From Clostridia bacterium (lineage in GTDB: Bacteria; Bacillota; Clostridia; Oscillospirales; CAG-272), in assembly GCA_017942005.1 (NCBI GenBank), contig JAGAVJ010000026.1, forward strand, positions 62,001 to 126,000: a DNA stretch of 64,000 bases, written 5' to 3'. Under the pieces are notes generated by a model. That model was not told where the DNA came from. It saw only the letters and a program-made list of their open reading frames with translations, and searched no databases. How positions within the stretch are numbered: position 1 is the first letter of the stretch; each line of letters opens with the position of its first letter. Position numbers and translations under genes: made by a program. Of the stretch, positions 7,793 to 16,733 are shown piece after piece.

Positions 7793-8073
7793 GGGCTGTT
7801 GCAAGTTTTCAACTTGCAACAGCCCGGGATCACAAAGTGATCCAAATTCGGCGTTTTCACAGTGGATTTTGATAAAAATCCACTGTGAAATTTCGCTTGA
7901 AAAAGCGAAAAGGTGAATTTTATAGGATGGCGCATGTTAATGCGACAGCCCGTATGACCCCAAAAAACTTTTTTGGGAAGTCATTTCTATAAAAACAAAC
8001 GTTTAGATATTTCATATGTCCCAGAAAGTTTTGAAGGGAGAATGAGGGGGAGCTTTTTCAAAAGTCCCCCTCA
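7793..8073. repeat. Composite palindromic element, copy F
   Basis: A run of at least five hairpins. The first is a 33-base palindrome (7793-7825) identical to 57887-57919. Then come GGATCAC/GTGATCC (7827-7843), a long hairpin around 7854-7890, TTTCGCTT/AAGCGAAA (7891-7910) and CCCAAAAAACTTTTTTGGG near 7962. It ends in an A/G-rich flank and a hairpin at 8043-8073 (TGAGGGGGA arms) that overlaps the stop codon of the next minus-strand gene. The plan matches other elements in the window: hairpin, flank, variable middle, flank, hairpin. Confidence 0.65.
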
Positions 8074-8639
8074 TCGTTTCCTCGTTCCCCTGACAGCTTT
8101 TCTGCCGCAAGGCGAGCCGCCCGCAGTGCCGCCTCATCTTCGGTCGCCGGACGCTGATCGTTGTGCATGGCGCGCACAACGGTCAGTTTGTCGTCGGGAA
8201 CATTGACTAAGTGCAGAATGGTTTTTGCGTTTTTAATCGGCTGTTCCTCTGTCCCCGGTTGTGCGCCGACAAGAAGCAGTACGCCGTTTTTGGGGCGCAC
8301 GCTCTGCGGAATGAAATCATGTCGGAAAAATTTCCCTGCAAAAAAGGTTTGAAATTGACTGCAAAGATCGAGCGTGGGACCGGAGAGGGAAGAAAACCAG
8401 ATAGGAGAGGCAAGCACGACATTGTCACAGTCACAGAGATACGCATAGATTTCCTGCATAGGGTCGGCAATGGAACACCCCGGCGTGTGCCAGCAGCGGC
8501 GGCAGTCGGTACAGGGGGAAATGCCGCTTTCACGGGAGATGATGCGGTATTCCCCGGACAGCCCGGACAAAAAGGCGTCGATGAGCGTTTGTGTATCGCC
8601 GTTTTTCTTTGCGGCGCCGTTGATGATCAGTGTTTTCAT
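8058..8639 (-). CDS. Flavodoxin-like NAD(P)H-dependent FMN reductase
   Basis: A 193-residue flavodoxin-fold protein: MKTLIINGAAKKNGDTQTLI is the N-terminal strand and FMN phosphate loop, and ASPIWFSSLSG is the second FMN loop typical of NADPH-dependent FMN reductases and iron-sulfur flavoproteins. A Cys cluster CTDCRRCW (residue ~45) resembles the Fe-S flavoprotein type. The frame extends to 8705, but ATG 8639 matches the family start; no strong ribosome binding site is visible. The last six codons (NDEGDF and stop) lie inside the end hairpin of the palindromic element at 8043-8073, so the C-terminus is supplied by the repeat. Confidence 0.85.
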   Translation of the reverse strand: MKTLIINGAAKKNGDTQTLIDAFLSGLSGEYRIISRESGISPCTDCRRCWHTPGCSIADPMQEIYAYLCDCDNVVLASPIWFSSLSGPTLDLCSQFQTFFAGKFFRHDFIPQSVRPKNGVLLLVGAQPGTEEQPIKNAKTILHLVNVPDDKLTVVRAMHNDQRPATEDEAALRAARLAAEKLSGERGNDEGDF

Positions 8640-8733
8640 GGAAGTTACAACTCGTTTCTTTTCGTTTTTGGAAAAATTGTGTGCGATGCGTCCTTGTTTG
8701 CGCACCGCACATAGAGTATTAACAATATATATA

Positions 8734-8790
8734 TTAAAAGTTTTTGAGGGATGCCCAAGCGGCGGGGCGTTTTTTCAAAAACGCCCCAAG
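8734..8790. repeat. Half-copy of the composite palindromic element
   Basis: The flank AAAAGTTTTTGAGGG is followed by a GGGGCG/CGCCCC hairpin (8764-8787) with a T-rich loop. It matches the right half of the elements at 7793, 19092 and 52367, and sits between the stop of the sugar operon and the start of the flavodoxin-like gene. Confidence 0.6.
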
Positions 8791-8837
8791 AGCGTTACAT
8801 TGAGCGCACGTTAAATAGGAGCGAAATGTTGGAACGT

Positions 8838-9935
8838 TTAGTCAAGCACGCCGTGCGGCATATCCGTCGCCATGGGTGCCTCCCGCTCAAAGGACGTTTC
8901 CAGCGTCAGATATCCGCCAGCCTTTGCGGCACGCTCAAAGCCTGTCATGATTTCGAGTACATGCAGTGTCTGATGCCAGCTTGCGCGCGGACGGCGTCCC
9001 TTTTCCAGTGCGCTTGCCATTTCGGCAAGACCGAGACCGCGGGAATTTTCCGGATAATCGAAGGCAAGCGGAATTTCTCTGTCGCCTTCCTCAGGTGTAA
9101 AGAGGGTGACCGGACCGCCGAAGCAGTTGGGATCCGGTACGCGCAGGGTTCCCTTTGTACCGTAGATTTCGATGATCGGCAGATGTGCGCCGTAAATATC
9201 AAAGGAGGTCAAAATGGAAGCAACCGCGCCGTTTGCAAATTCCATGGTGCCGTAGTAGGAGGTCGGCACATCGACATGAATGATTTCACCCTTGTGCGGC
9301 TCTGAGGTGATCATTCTTTGCGGGAACGGTGTGACGGTCATACCGCCGACACGTTTGACGCATCCCAGAAGGTTGACAAGTGCTGTGACATAGTACGGTC
9401 CCATGTCAAGCATCGGTCCGCCGCCGAATTTGTAGTAGAATTCGGGGTCCGGATGCCATGTTTCGTGTCCGTGGCAGGTCATGAACGCGACAGCGCCGAC
9501 GACGTCACCGATTTCGCCTGCGTCAATCAGCTTTCTGCAGGTTTGGATGCCAGCGCCCATATAGGTATCGGGAGCGCCTGCAATCCAAAGCCCCTTTTCC
9601 TCTGCCAGTCTGACCAGTTCCAAGCCTTCTTCCCATGATGCGCCAAGCGGTTTTTCTGTATATACAGGCTTTCCTGCAAGCAGCGCGCCTTTGGTGACCG
9701 CAAAGTGTTCGCTTGGGCGGGTCAGATTGAGGACAATGTCGACCTCGGGGTCGGCAAACAATTCATACATGTCCTCATAAAGCTTGGGAATATGATACGT
9801 TTTGACTGCGTTTTCCGCACGTTCGCGGACGAGGTCACAGACGCCGATGACTTCAATGTCACGGAACCTGTTTGTGATGTTTTCCAGATAAATCCCGGAA
9901 ATTGCGCCGATACCGACAATACCGATTTTTTTCAT
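8838..9935 (-). CDS. Gfo/Idh/MocA family oxidoreductase
   Basis: A 365-residue NAD(P)-dependent dehydrogenase. The Rossmann motif GIVGIGAISG is at the N-terminus, and the family signature EKPLGASWEEG (around residue 95) supplies the catalytic Lys. The second half holds GGGPMLDMGPYYV, the substrate-domain motif. It probably oxidises a sugar, sugar acid or inositol derivative. MKKIGIVGIG at 9935 is chosen; an ATG four codons upstream (9947) is equally open and neither has an ideal ribosome binding site. It is third in a same-strand set with ThuA-like and epimerase genes, which supports a role in catabolism of an unusual sugar. Confidence 0.92.
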   Translation of the reverse strand: MKKIGIVGIGAISGIYLENITNRFRDIEVIGVCDLVRERAENAVKTYHIPKLYEDMYELFADPEVDIVLNLTRPSEHFAVTKGALLAGKPVYTEKPLGASWEEGLELVRLAEEKGLWIAGAPDTYMGAGIQTCRKLIDAGEIGDVVGAVAFMTCHGHETWHPDPEFYYKFGGGPMLDMGPYYVTALVNLLGCVKRVGGMTVTPFPQRMITSEPHKGEIIHVDVPTSYYGTMEFANGAVASILTSFDIYGAHLPIIEIYGTKGTLRVPDPNCFGGPVTLFTPEEGDREIPLAFDYPENSRGLGLAEMASALEKGRRPRASWHQTLHVLEIMTGFERAAKAGGYLTLETSFEREAPMATDMPHGVLD

Positions 9936-10061
9936 GAAGCTGTCCATACCTTCGCATGTTCAGCGGAGTCTGAATGGTGCGAAGGTTTTCCTTTCGTATA
10001 TTTATAGGAGATTTATGTATACGGAATGCAGGCATTCCTATATTGAGGCTGCATTTTTCTA

Positions 10062-10739
10062 TCAGGGATTCTGTGCTGTCTTTCCGTTTGCTGCCCACAC
10101 CATGCCGCGTTCCATCAGAATTTCTGCACAGGGGAACTTTGCAAACACATCGTCATGGTGACCGAGGGAATTGTAGAATACCCGTCCGCGCCCCCAATAT
10201 TTTGTCCAGACGACAGGCATGTCAATGGGTTTGTTTGCGGTATGCGGACCGTCAATAACGGGAAAGCGTGTGGTCGCAAGCACTTCAATGGCGGGGTCGA
10301 CATGCAGATAGTATTGTTCGCTCTGCACGATAAAGTCGTTTAGTCCTTCTGTGATTGGATTTGCACCGCGGCGGATGTTGACCGTGTATTCCACGCCGTC
10401 GCCGCCCGGATGACTGACCCACTGTCCGCCTGTCATAAACTGCCAGTCGGTGTCATTGCGGAAGGCGTCGCACATGCCGCCGTGGCATCCTGCAAGACCA
10501 ACGCCGCTCTCGACTGCATGCAGAATGTTTTGTGTGTATTCTCCCTTGATTTCTCCCATGGTCCAGCACGGAATAATCAGATCGTAGGTCTTCAGTTTTT
10601 CCGCGTCGCCAAGGCAGTCCTGTGTGTGGAATAGTTCCGGCATGATACCGTTCTTTTTCAGAAGAGATGCAAACCGGTTTGCGACAAGCTCCGGCTCGTG
10701 GCCGTCCCAACCGCCCCAAAAAATCAAAGCGTTTTTCAT
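10062..10739 (-). CDS. ThuA-like domain protein
   Basis: A 225-residue glutamine-amidotransferase-like protein of the ThuA (trehalose utilisation) family. It begins MKNALIFWGGWDGHEPE; the stretch GVGLAGCHGGMCDAF contains the Cys of the amidotransferase-like elbow, and GRGRVFYNSLGHHDDVF near the end is a typical ThuA C-terminal motif. Members usually sit with Gfo/Idh/MocA dehydrogenases and act on keto-sugars, though biochemistry is sparse. It lies between a dehydrogenase and an aldose epimerase gene on the same strand, in line with that pattern. Confidence 0.88.
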   Translation of the reverse strand: MKNALIFWGGWDGHEPELVANRFASLLKKNGIMPELFHTQDCLGDAEKLKTYDLIIPCWTMGEIKGEYTQNILHAVESGVGLAGCHGGMCDAFRNDTDWQFMTGGQWVSHPGGDGVEYTVNIRRGANPITEGLNDFIVQSEQYYLHVDPAIEVLATTRFPVIDGPHTANKPIDMPVVWTKYWGRGRVFYNSLGHHDDVFAKFPCAEILMERGMVWAANGKTAQNP

Positions 10740-10787
10740 GAGATACCTCCAGATTTATCTTTTCTATATATATTATTGAATGCGTCT

Positions 10788-11654
10788 TTATACTGTGATG
10801 GTTACAGGGAAACGGAACACCTCTCCCGCGCCAAGCGCCAGAATACGTTCCTTTTTTGTAATGTCGTGACCGGCATCGCAGATGTCGTCAATGCCGTACC
10901 ACGGTTCAATACAGACATACGGCGCTGCCGGTTTTGCCCAGATGCCGAGACACGGCGCCCCTCCAAAGTCCACGTGCAGGTTGTGTCCGTCGGCGCGGAT
11001 GAGAGAGGCACCCTTTGCATGGACGCCGTCGAAAATCAGGGCGTCATGGTCAAAGAGATGCTCTGTGATGACCAGGGTATCGGAATGGTCAAACACAGGA
11101 ATCTGAGTTTTGGCACGCAAAAAGTTTTCATCCAGTTGATAGGCACCCAGTGTTTCAGGCTCGTCAAGCACGATTTTGTCTCCCAGCGCAATGCGGAACG
11201 CCGGATGTGCGCCGATGGAAAAATACATCGTCTTTGAGTCTGTGTTCGTGACGCGAAATTCCATGCGGATGCCGTTTGGAACAAAGGTATAGATGACGCG
11301 CAGCGCAAACGAAAACGGGAAACCGATGCGTGTTTGTTCTGTGTCGCGGAGAACAAAAACCAACATGTCTTTTTCCTTTTTTTCAAGCGTGAAGCGCATG
11401 TGCTTGGCAAATCCATGCTTTGCCATGTTGTATTCTGTTCCGCCAAGTTGATATGTATCTTCCCGCAGCCGTCCGACGATGGGAAAGAGCAGCGGCGATT
11501 GTCCCTGCCAAACGGCGGGATTGCCTTCCCACAGATGTTCATACTCGGCGGTGCACGATGCTGCGTCAGGCATTTTTTCTGTGAAGGCACACAGCTCTGC
11601 ACCGACGTCTTTGACAGAGATGCGGAAGCGTTCGTTTTCCATGATTTCTATCAT
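10788..11654 (-). CDS. Aldose 1-epimerase family protein (LacX-like)
   Basis: A 288-residue galactose-mutarotase-fold protein. WQGQSPLLFPIVGRL and MAKHGFAK hold the conserved Arg and His; SIGAHPAF carries the second His, and PYVCIEPWYGIDD is the family's C-terminal signature. It interconverts sugar anomers. The frame runs to 11705, but ATG 11654, after GGAAAGGACGG, gives a family-like start; MENERF at 11642 is possible. It is first in a three-gene sugar operon running to 8838. Confidence 0.88.
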   Translation of the reverse strand: MIEIMENERFRISVKDVGAELCAFTEKMPDAASCTAEYEHLWEGNPAVWQGQSPLLFPIVGRLREDTYQLGGTEYNMAKHGFAKHMRFTLEKKEKDMLVFVLRDTEQTRIGFPFSFALRVIYTFVPNGIRMEFRVTNTDSKTMYFSIGAHPAFRIALGDKIVLDEPETLGAYQLDENFLRAKTQIPVFDHSDTLVITEHLFDHDALIFDGVHAKGASLIRADGHNLHVDFGGAPCLGIWAKPAAPYVCIEPWYGIDDICDAGHDITKKERILALGAGEVFRFPVTITV

Positions 11655-11695
11655 ATCAGAATGACCGTCCTTTCCGGTAATTTTTTGTTGTAATG

Positions 11696-11724
11696 ATTGT
11701 ATCATGAATATGAAAAAAAATCAA
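11696..11724 (-). promoter_or_regulatory. Promoter of the sugar operon
   Basis: On the minus strand TTGATT (11724-11719) and TACAAT (11701-11696) are 17 bases apart, about 40 bases before the epimerase ATG. Confidence 0.55.
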
Positions 11725-11830
11725 GAGGGTTTGAAAAAACGGATCACATAATTTCAAAATACTGGAAGCAATACATACTTTTTCCGGGATTGTGATACAC
11801 TATATGTATACGGAAAAATCTCATCCATAT

Positions 11831-11900
11831 CAAAGTTTTTGCGGGTTTTCAGGGGGCTTTTTTCAAAAAGCCCCCTGAATGGGGTTTGGGGCAACGCCCC
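11831..11900. repeat. Half-copy of the composite palindromic element
   Basis: The flank AAAGTTTTTGCGGG leads into a hairpin (11849-11878, TCAGGGGGC arms), followed by the small GGGGCAACGCCCC hairpin (11888-11900). The same two-hairpin order recurs, reversed, at 50922-50972. It ends just before the ribosome binding site of the next gene. Confidence 0.6.
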
Positions 11901-11927
11901 AATCATGAAAAAGGAGGAACCTCTCCG

Positions 11928-13025
11928 ATGGAACAGCAGCATATACAGTGTCCGGCAGACACAGCACAAGCAGCAGAACTGCAATATTTTCCTGTAGTAT
12001 ATCCGCATGGCTGGGAGCATTTTGATACCCCGATTCCCACCCCCGAAATGCCTGCGGTGCTTTCCTATATCATCCATGTGCGGAGACGGCGGAACGAGGT
12101 AGAAGGCGTAGAAGGGGGAAAAGCGACAGAAAATGCGATCTATTTTTACATTGGGCGTGATGCGTCACAGCGGCTGTCTGCATTTACGATTGCGTATCGG
12201 TTTTCCCCTCTGCCTGTGATGATGCCGGATTCCGATCATCCTTATACTTTTTTTACCTATGCCTATGCGGATATCAATGACGGTAATACCTATCTGGTGT
12301 GCAGACTTGTTCTGCCAAAGGAGCTGGAGGATGCGGGTGGAGTGTCAGGATGCAGTGCTTATGTATCCGGCGTGACCTATGAGGATGGAACGATATGTAA
12401 TTTCTTACCGGAACTGTTTACCTATCGTGACCATGATATGGAAGCGCTGGTACGTCTGGTCGCTGAAACCGGTGCAGGGACAGCGTCGGCAGAGGAAGGT
12501 ATTGCCGAGACAGTGTCTCGTGAAGAAGAAGAGAAGGCGGTTTTTGAAGCATTGGAAGCTGCTCAAAATGGAAACGGCAGAAATGCTCCGCACAGAAAGC
12601 GTTTTTTGTGGATTTATACGGTGATTTTTGTGTGCCTGGCTGTCGGCGTCGGGATGCTTTCTGTCAGAGGAATCCAATACCTTTCCTATCAAAAAACCAT
12701 GCTTTGTGCCGATGTGTATATCCATGCAGGTGCATACCGGCAGGCGGAAGCCTATGTACAAAATGCGCTTGGCAGCCATAATCCCTTTTACCGTGCGCAT
12801 CTGCGTGCTCTGACAGAGACCACCCGTTTATTGTGCGCGGAAGGACGGTATTTGGAAGCCTATGAAGCGGCTGCCGCTGCACCATACGCCACGCTGCTGC
12901 AGGCCATATGCAGAGAGGCGTCGGCACACGCCATAGGGGAGGGGGATTATGAAGCTGCATGCGTCTATGCGTCAAGCGCACCTGATCCGTTTTTGAGAGA
13001 GCTGACAACGGATACAGAACCATAG
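11928..13025 (+). CDS. Single-pass membrane protein with TPR-like C-terminus, unknown function
   Basis: A 365-residue protein with no recognised N-terminal family (about 1-225, probably cytoplasmic, mixed alpha/beta, ending in a Glu/Ala-rich linker). One membrane helix follows (WIYTVIFVCLAVGVGMLSV), then an Ala/Tyr-rich extracytoplasmic part with TPR-like helices (HAGAYRQAEAYVQNAL and EGRYLEAYEAAAAAP). ATG 11928 is chosen because AAAGGAGG lies 8 bases upstream; the frame extends further but without support. It stands alone between a palindromic element and a secreted-protein gene. Confidence 0.8.
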   Translation: MEQQHIQCPADTAQAAELQYFPVVYPHGWEHFDTPIPTPEMPAVLSYIIHVRRRRNEVEGVEGGKATENAIYFYIGRDASQRLSAFTIAYRFSPLPVMMPDSDHPYTFFTYAYADINDGNTYLVCRLVLPKELEDAGGVSGCSAYVSGVTYEDGTICNFLPELFTYRDHDMEALVRLVAETGAGTASAEEGIAETVSREEEEKAVFEALEAAQNGNGRNAPHRKRFLWIYTVIFVCLAVGVGMLSVRGIQYLSYQKTMLCADVYIHAGAYRQAEAYVQNALGSHNPFYRAHLRALTETTRLLCAEGRYLEAYEAAAAAPYATLLQAICREASAHAIGEGDYEAACVYASSAPDPFLRELTTDTEP

Positions 13026-13294
13026 AACGGCGTTTCTTTTTGATTCTGCCTGAAGATGATGCGCGATGCTTGACACTTGTGTGCGGCAGAATGATGGAAT
13101 ATTTATACAGAACATATAAATAGGAGCGTTTCTGTGACGGTGTGAAATGAAGCTGTTTTTGTCTGCATTTCGTCTTATTTGTGATGATTGTATATAGGAA
13201 ATAGGATATCCTATGAAAGAAAATGACACGGTATGCAAAAATGACTGGAAATTCTTGTATATAACGCTGGAAAAAATATTTTTATACAAAGACG
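13026..13294. other. Intergenic region, no feature found
   Basis: About 270 bases between the membrane protein gene and the next promoter. I see a short palindrome TAGGATATCCTA near 13200 but no frame with a ribosome binding site and no clear terminator. Confidence 0.5.
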
Positions 13295-13323
13295 TTGACT
13301 TTTCTTTTTGAACGTGTTATAAT
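13295..13323 (+). promoter_or_regulatory. Strong promoter of the CBM9-like secreted protein
   Basis: TTGACT (13295-13300) and TATAAT (13318-13323) are separated by exactly 17 bases. The transcript would have a leader of about 80 bases. Confidence 0.8.
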
Positions 13324-13412
13324 AGAAACACCAAAGGATTTGGCAGAGAAGCATTGTGAATATGACACAAAAGCTTCTCTTCTGTACTTATATAATCATG
13401 GAGGATAAAAAG

Positions 13413-14300
13413 ATGAAAAAGTTTTTCTCTGCTATTTTAGCAGGCGTTGTTCTCGCATCTCTTGCAGCTTCTGTTTCTGCATCTGATATCGGCGAAAGCA
13501 AGGGTAATGTCCCGAAGGTTCCGGACGGACAGATCACCATTGATGGTAACATCAATGAAGCTGTTTGGGCAGACGCTCTGCAGGTGCAGATCGACTACCT
13601 GAACCCTGCTTATTCTGAAGACGATGGTGTCCGCGGTACTGCTTACATGCTGTGGTCAGATGGCTCCTGGTACCTCGCTGTGGACGTTAAGGACTACGAT
13701 GTCGTCGTTTCTGATCCGGATGTGCAGCAGAACCAGCCGTGGTGCACCGACTCTGTTGAAATGTTCTTCGATTTCGGCAACGAAAACGCAGGCGACATTC
13801 ACCAGTTCCGTCTTGACTACTCCGGCTTCCCATCTTACTACAAGAACCAGACCGGTGACGAGCATGCATACGGTCCGGAAGCAGCTGCTCCTTACTTTGA
13901 TGAATACAAGGTTGCTCTGACCAATGACGGTTACTGCATCGAAATGCGTGTCAACCTGAACAAGTATGACCTCAAGGAAGGCGACGCAATCGGTCTGCAG
14001 CTCCAGATCAACAACGTTACACAGGAATCTCCCACAAACCCTGTTTCCGTTTTCAATATGAGATCTTCTCTCGACGCAACCTCCTGGCAGTCTGACTCCT
14101 ACGACTATGTCGTCCTGGGCGGCGAGCTTGAAATTCCGGAACCGGTTGTCGACACTCCTGTAGACGATACGCCCGTTGATGGCGCTCCTGTTGTCGATGA
14201 AGCTCCCGCAACCACACCTGTCACCGCTGACGCAGGCATTGTTGCCGCTGCGGCTGTGATGGCTGTTGCTGCCGGTGTTGTTCTGTCCAAGAAGCACTAA
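13413..14300 (+). CDS. Secreted CBM9-like carbohydrate-binding surface protein
   Basis: A 295-residue exported protein: signal peptide at residues 1-24 (MKKFFSAILAGVVLASLAAS), then a domain of the CBM9/DOMON-like type starting VPDGQITIDGNINEAVWADA and running to about residue 225. A Pro/Thr/Val/Asp-rich spacer (repeats of VDDTPVDGAP) follows, then a C-terminal hydrophobic helix ending SKKH. The tail resembles a membrane anchor but lacks an LPxTG motif. ATG 13413 follows GGAGGAT. Codon use is markedly biased (AAG, AAC, GAC, CTG) and the promoter is near consensus, suggesting high expression. A terminator follows. Confidence 0.85.
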   Translation: MKKFFSAILAGVVLASLAASVSASDIGESKGNVPKVPDGQITIDGNINEAVWADALQVQIDYLNPAYSEDDGVRGTAYMLWSDGSWYLAVDVKDYDVVVSDPDVQQNQPWCTDSVEMFFDFGNENAGDIHQFRLDYSGFPSYYKNQTGDEHAYGPEAAAPYFDEYKVALTNDGYCIEMRVNLNKYDLKEGDAIGLQLQINNVTQESPTNPVSVFNMRSSLDATSWQSDSYDYVVLGGELEIPEPVVDTPVDDTPVDGAPVVDEAPATTPVTADAGIVAAAAVMAVAAGVVLSKKH

Positions 14301-14348
14301 TTTTCAAATGGAATACGGTTCCGATGTGATAACTGGAACATAATACAA

Positions 14349-14386
14349 AAAACGATCCTCCGGTATTATTGCCGGAGGATCGTTTT
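14349..14386. terminator. Bidirectional terminator
   Basis: A perfect 15-bp stem (14349-14363 with 14372-14386), A-rich on one side and T-rich on the other, lies between the convergent CBM9-like and U32 peptidase genes. A second short hairpin TTCTCCTA/TAGGAGAA follows at 14391-14406. Confidence 0.9.
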
Positions 14387-14408
14387 ACTATTCTCCTATA
14401 GGAGAATT

Positions 14409-16733
14409 CTACATTCTGCGGAAAGCGCCGAATGTTTCATAGGGAACGCCTTCCCACTGTGGATCCTTATATGCGTTGATAACCGCGGCAATCTGTGCCT
14501 GGGTTTCTGTGGTGAAGATGTGATGAACGAAAGCCAGATTTGCGCGTGCAAGCGCTTCTTTTTTGTCTGCCATGTAAACGGGCGCGGCGTTCCAAATGAT
14601 GTTGCGGTGACCGAATGTACGTGTCACGGGGAACACGGTACGGCGGCGGTCCACAAGATAGGAAACCGGCGATGTGTCGCAGAAGGTACAGCGATTTTGG
14701 GATGACGGAACGGTTTTGCCGCTTCCGCGCGCTCCTTTGGAAGCTCCTGCTTGTTTCTGTTCTCGAATGATGCAGCGCTGAAGCGTCATCATGGGCAGTC
14801 TGCCATAGGTAACAGCGCCATGTGGAAGTACAGATTTGATATCACGCATCTGGGAAAGAGACAGCTCCGGCGATAACAGGCAGTCGCACAGTCCCGAAGA
14901 GGAAAAAATATTGGCACTTTGTGCTGTCCAGAGATTCAGACGCAGATCGCCGTGCAGCTGAAACGGAAACCGTCCCGCAAGCGCAAGGTGTCCCGGATTT
15001 GAGACGAGTGCGTGCGTGATGCCGTGGGACGCGGCAGTCTGAAGCATAGCCAGAACGGCATTTTGTTCACTGTCAAAAATTACCGGCGGCAATAGGATGC
15101 CGTTGATGCCAGCCGCCTGTGCTTCTGTTGGGTGCGCGTCAAAAACATCCAACGGCAGATAACGGATGTCATAATAGGACAGGGCTTGGGGAGGAATCCT
15201 GTCATAAAACAGAAATGATGCCTGTCTTTGGAAGGGGGCGTCTTTCGTGTACGGCGCATCCTGCTGACTGCATATTGCTTCCGCGCTTATGGGAAGTTTT
15301 GGCGGGCACTTTACAGAGGATTGCGCTTTGGATGCATGTATCCAAAGCTGTTCTTCCAGTTTTTCCGCAGCTTCGCGCCGCAGACGGTTGATTGCGGCAA
15401 GCGGAACGGAAAGCCCGCAGCCAACGGTGATATGGGTATGGGCAGCTTCTGCCCTGAACGGGGTCGCGCCGAGCTTAAAAAGACATCCGCGCACGTCTTC
15501 TTCTGTGGTGGGACGTGTGTGCGCAGTTTCGGGTATCTCTCCTGTGACGGTGACGCTTTTTCCACGTGTGAAATGATTGCGTGCGATGCTATCGCGTGCG
15601 ATGCCATCGCGTTCGATACTATCGCATGTGCCCATTGTAAGTGTCATCAGGGTGCCTGCTTCTGCATGAAAGGAAAGGGTGATGGGGATTTTGCGCGCCT
15701 CTGTTTGTTTGTCTGTGATGCGTTTTTCGGCTTTTTGGGTCGCTTCCTTGTCTGCTTCTGTGCGTATGCCGCGCATAGAAGCGCCGGTAACGCCGCGGAA
15801 GTAATCATCGGAAAAGCTGCCGCCGCGGGAAAACAGGTCGGCGAGTGCGGACAGCTCGACAGGCTCTGCATTTCGGCGCTCATCAAGCAGTCGCCGCCAA
15901 ATACGCACGACACCTTCCACATAGGCAGGCCCCTTCATGCGTCCTTCAATTTTAAAGGACGCCGCGCCAAGGGATAATAATTCCGTGACATGTCCGGCAA
16001 GACAGTAATCCTTTAGGGAAAGCGGGTAGTTTTGCACATTGGAAGAATTGGATACCGCCTGATTTTTTTTGCCCGAGGTACTGGCATGCGGTGTCGCTGC
16101 ACCGTTTTCGTTTTTGCAGGATAACTGATAGGGCAAACGGCATGGCTGTGCACATGCGCCGCGGTTCCCGCTTCTTCCGCCGACAAGGGAGGAAAACAGG
16201 CATCCGCCGGACTGGGATACACACAAGGCGCCGTGGATGAACAGCTCGGTTTCGATGGGGGAAGTATTACAGAGGGTTTGCAGATCGGCAAAAGACAGTT
16301 CTCTGGCTGCGACCATGCGCTGAAAGCCAAGCGCGGCAAAAAAACGTGCCGCGTCTGTATTGTGTCCCTGACACTGGGTGCTTGCGTGCAGCGCAAGCTC
16401 CGGAAAGTACCGATGAAGAAGAACTGCTGTGCCAAGGTCGGCGCAGATGACGGCATCCGCCCCCCATGCCGCCAGTTTTTCCGCGTACCGGAGTACCTCC
16501 GGCAATTCTCGTTCGGTCGGAAGGGTATTGAGTGTGATATTGGACTTCACGCCCCAGAAGGCACAGGTACGGATGGCATCCTCCATGGCTGCGTCGTCAA
16601 AGTTGTCCGCACCCATCCGCGCATTAAAGCGGCTCCCGCCAAAATACACCGCGTCTGCGCCGCCGCGAATGGCGGCATCCAGCGCGTCCCGTGTACCGGC
16701 GGGAGCAAGCAGCTCAGGCAGCATGGCTGTCAT
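14409..16733 (-). CDS. U32 family peptidase (large form)
   Basis: A 774-residue protein of the U32 family. The N-terminal barrel starts LPELLAPAGTRDALDAAI and has GADAVYFGG and ELFIHGALCVSQSGGCLFSS, with GNRGACAQPCRLPY as the Cys-rich signature. The large form with a C-terminal extension is common in Clostridia; related proteins include collagenase-like peptidases and tRNA or ubiquinone hydroxylation factors, so the activity is uncertain. The start overlaps the zapA stop (ATGA), indicating coupling. A linker near 15579-15625 is made of three 15-base tandem repeats. Confidence 0.92.
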   Translation of the reverse strand: MTAMLPELLAPAGTRDALDAAIRGGADAVYFGGSRFNARMGADNFDDAAMEDAIRTCAFWGVKSNITLNTLPTERELPEVLRYAEKLAAWGADAVICADLGTAVLLHRYFPELALHASTQCQGHNTDAARFFAALGFQRMVAARELSFADLQTLCNTSPIETELFIHGALCVSQSGGCLFSSLVGGRSGNRGACAQPCRLPYQLSCKNENGAATPHASTSGKKNQAVSNSSNVQNYPLSLKDYCLAGHVTELLSLGAASFKIEGRMKGPAYVEGVVRIWRRLLDERRNAEPVELSALADLFSRGGSFSDDYFRGVTGASMRGIRTEADKEATQKAEKRITDKQTEARKIPITLSFHAEAGTLMTLTMGTCDSIERDGIARDSIARNHFTRGKSVTVTGEIPETAHTRPTTEEDVRGCLFKLGATPFRAEAAHTHITVGCGLSVPLAAINRLRREAAEKLEEQLWIHASKAQSSVKCPPKLPISAEAICSQQDAPYTKDAPFQRQASFLFYDRIPPQALSYYDIRYLPLDVFDAHPTEAQAAGINGILLPPVIFDSEQNAVLAMLQTAASHGITHALVSNPGHLALAGRFPFQLHGDLRLNLWTAQSANIFSSSGLCDCLLSPELSLSQMRDIKSVLPHGAVTYGRLPMMTLQRCIIREQKQAGASKGARGSGKTVPSSQNRCTFCDTSPVSYLVDRRRTVFPVTRTFGHRNIIWNAAPVYMADKKEALARANLAFVHHIFTTETQAQIAAVINAYKDPQWEGVPYETFGAFRRM

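Noticed and set aside
7793..8073. CRISPR array
   Set aside because: The repeated hairpins differ in sequence and spacing; there are no constant repeats with unique spacers and no cas genes.
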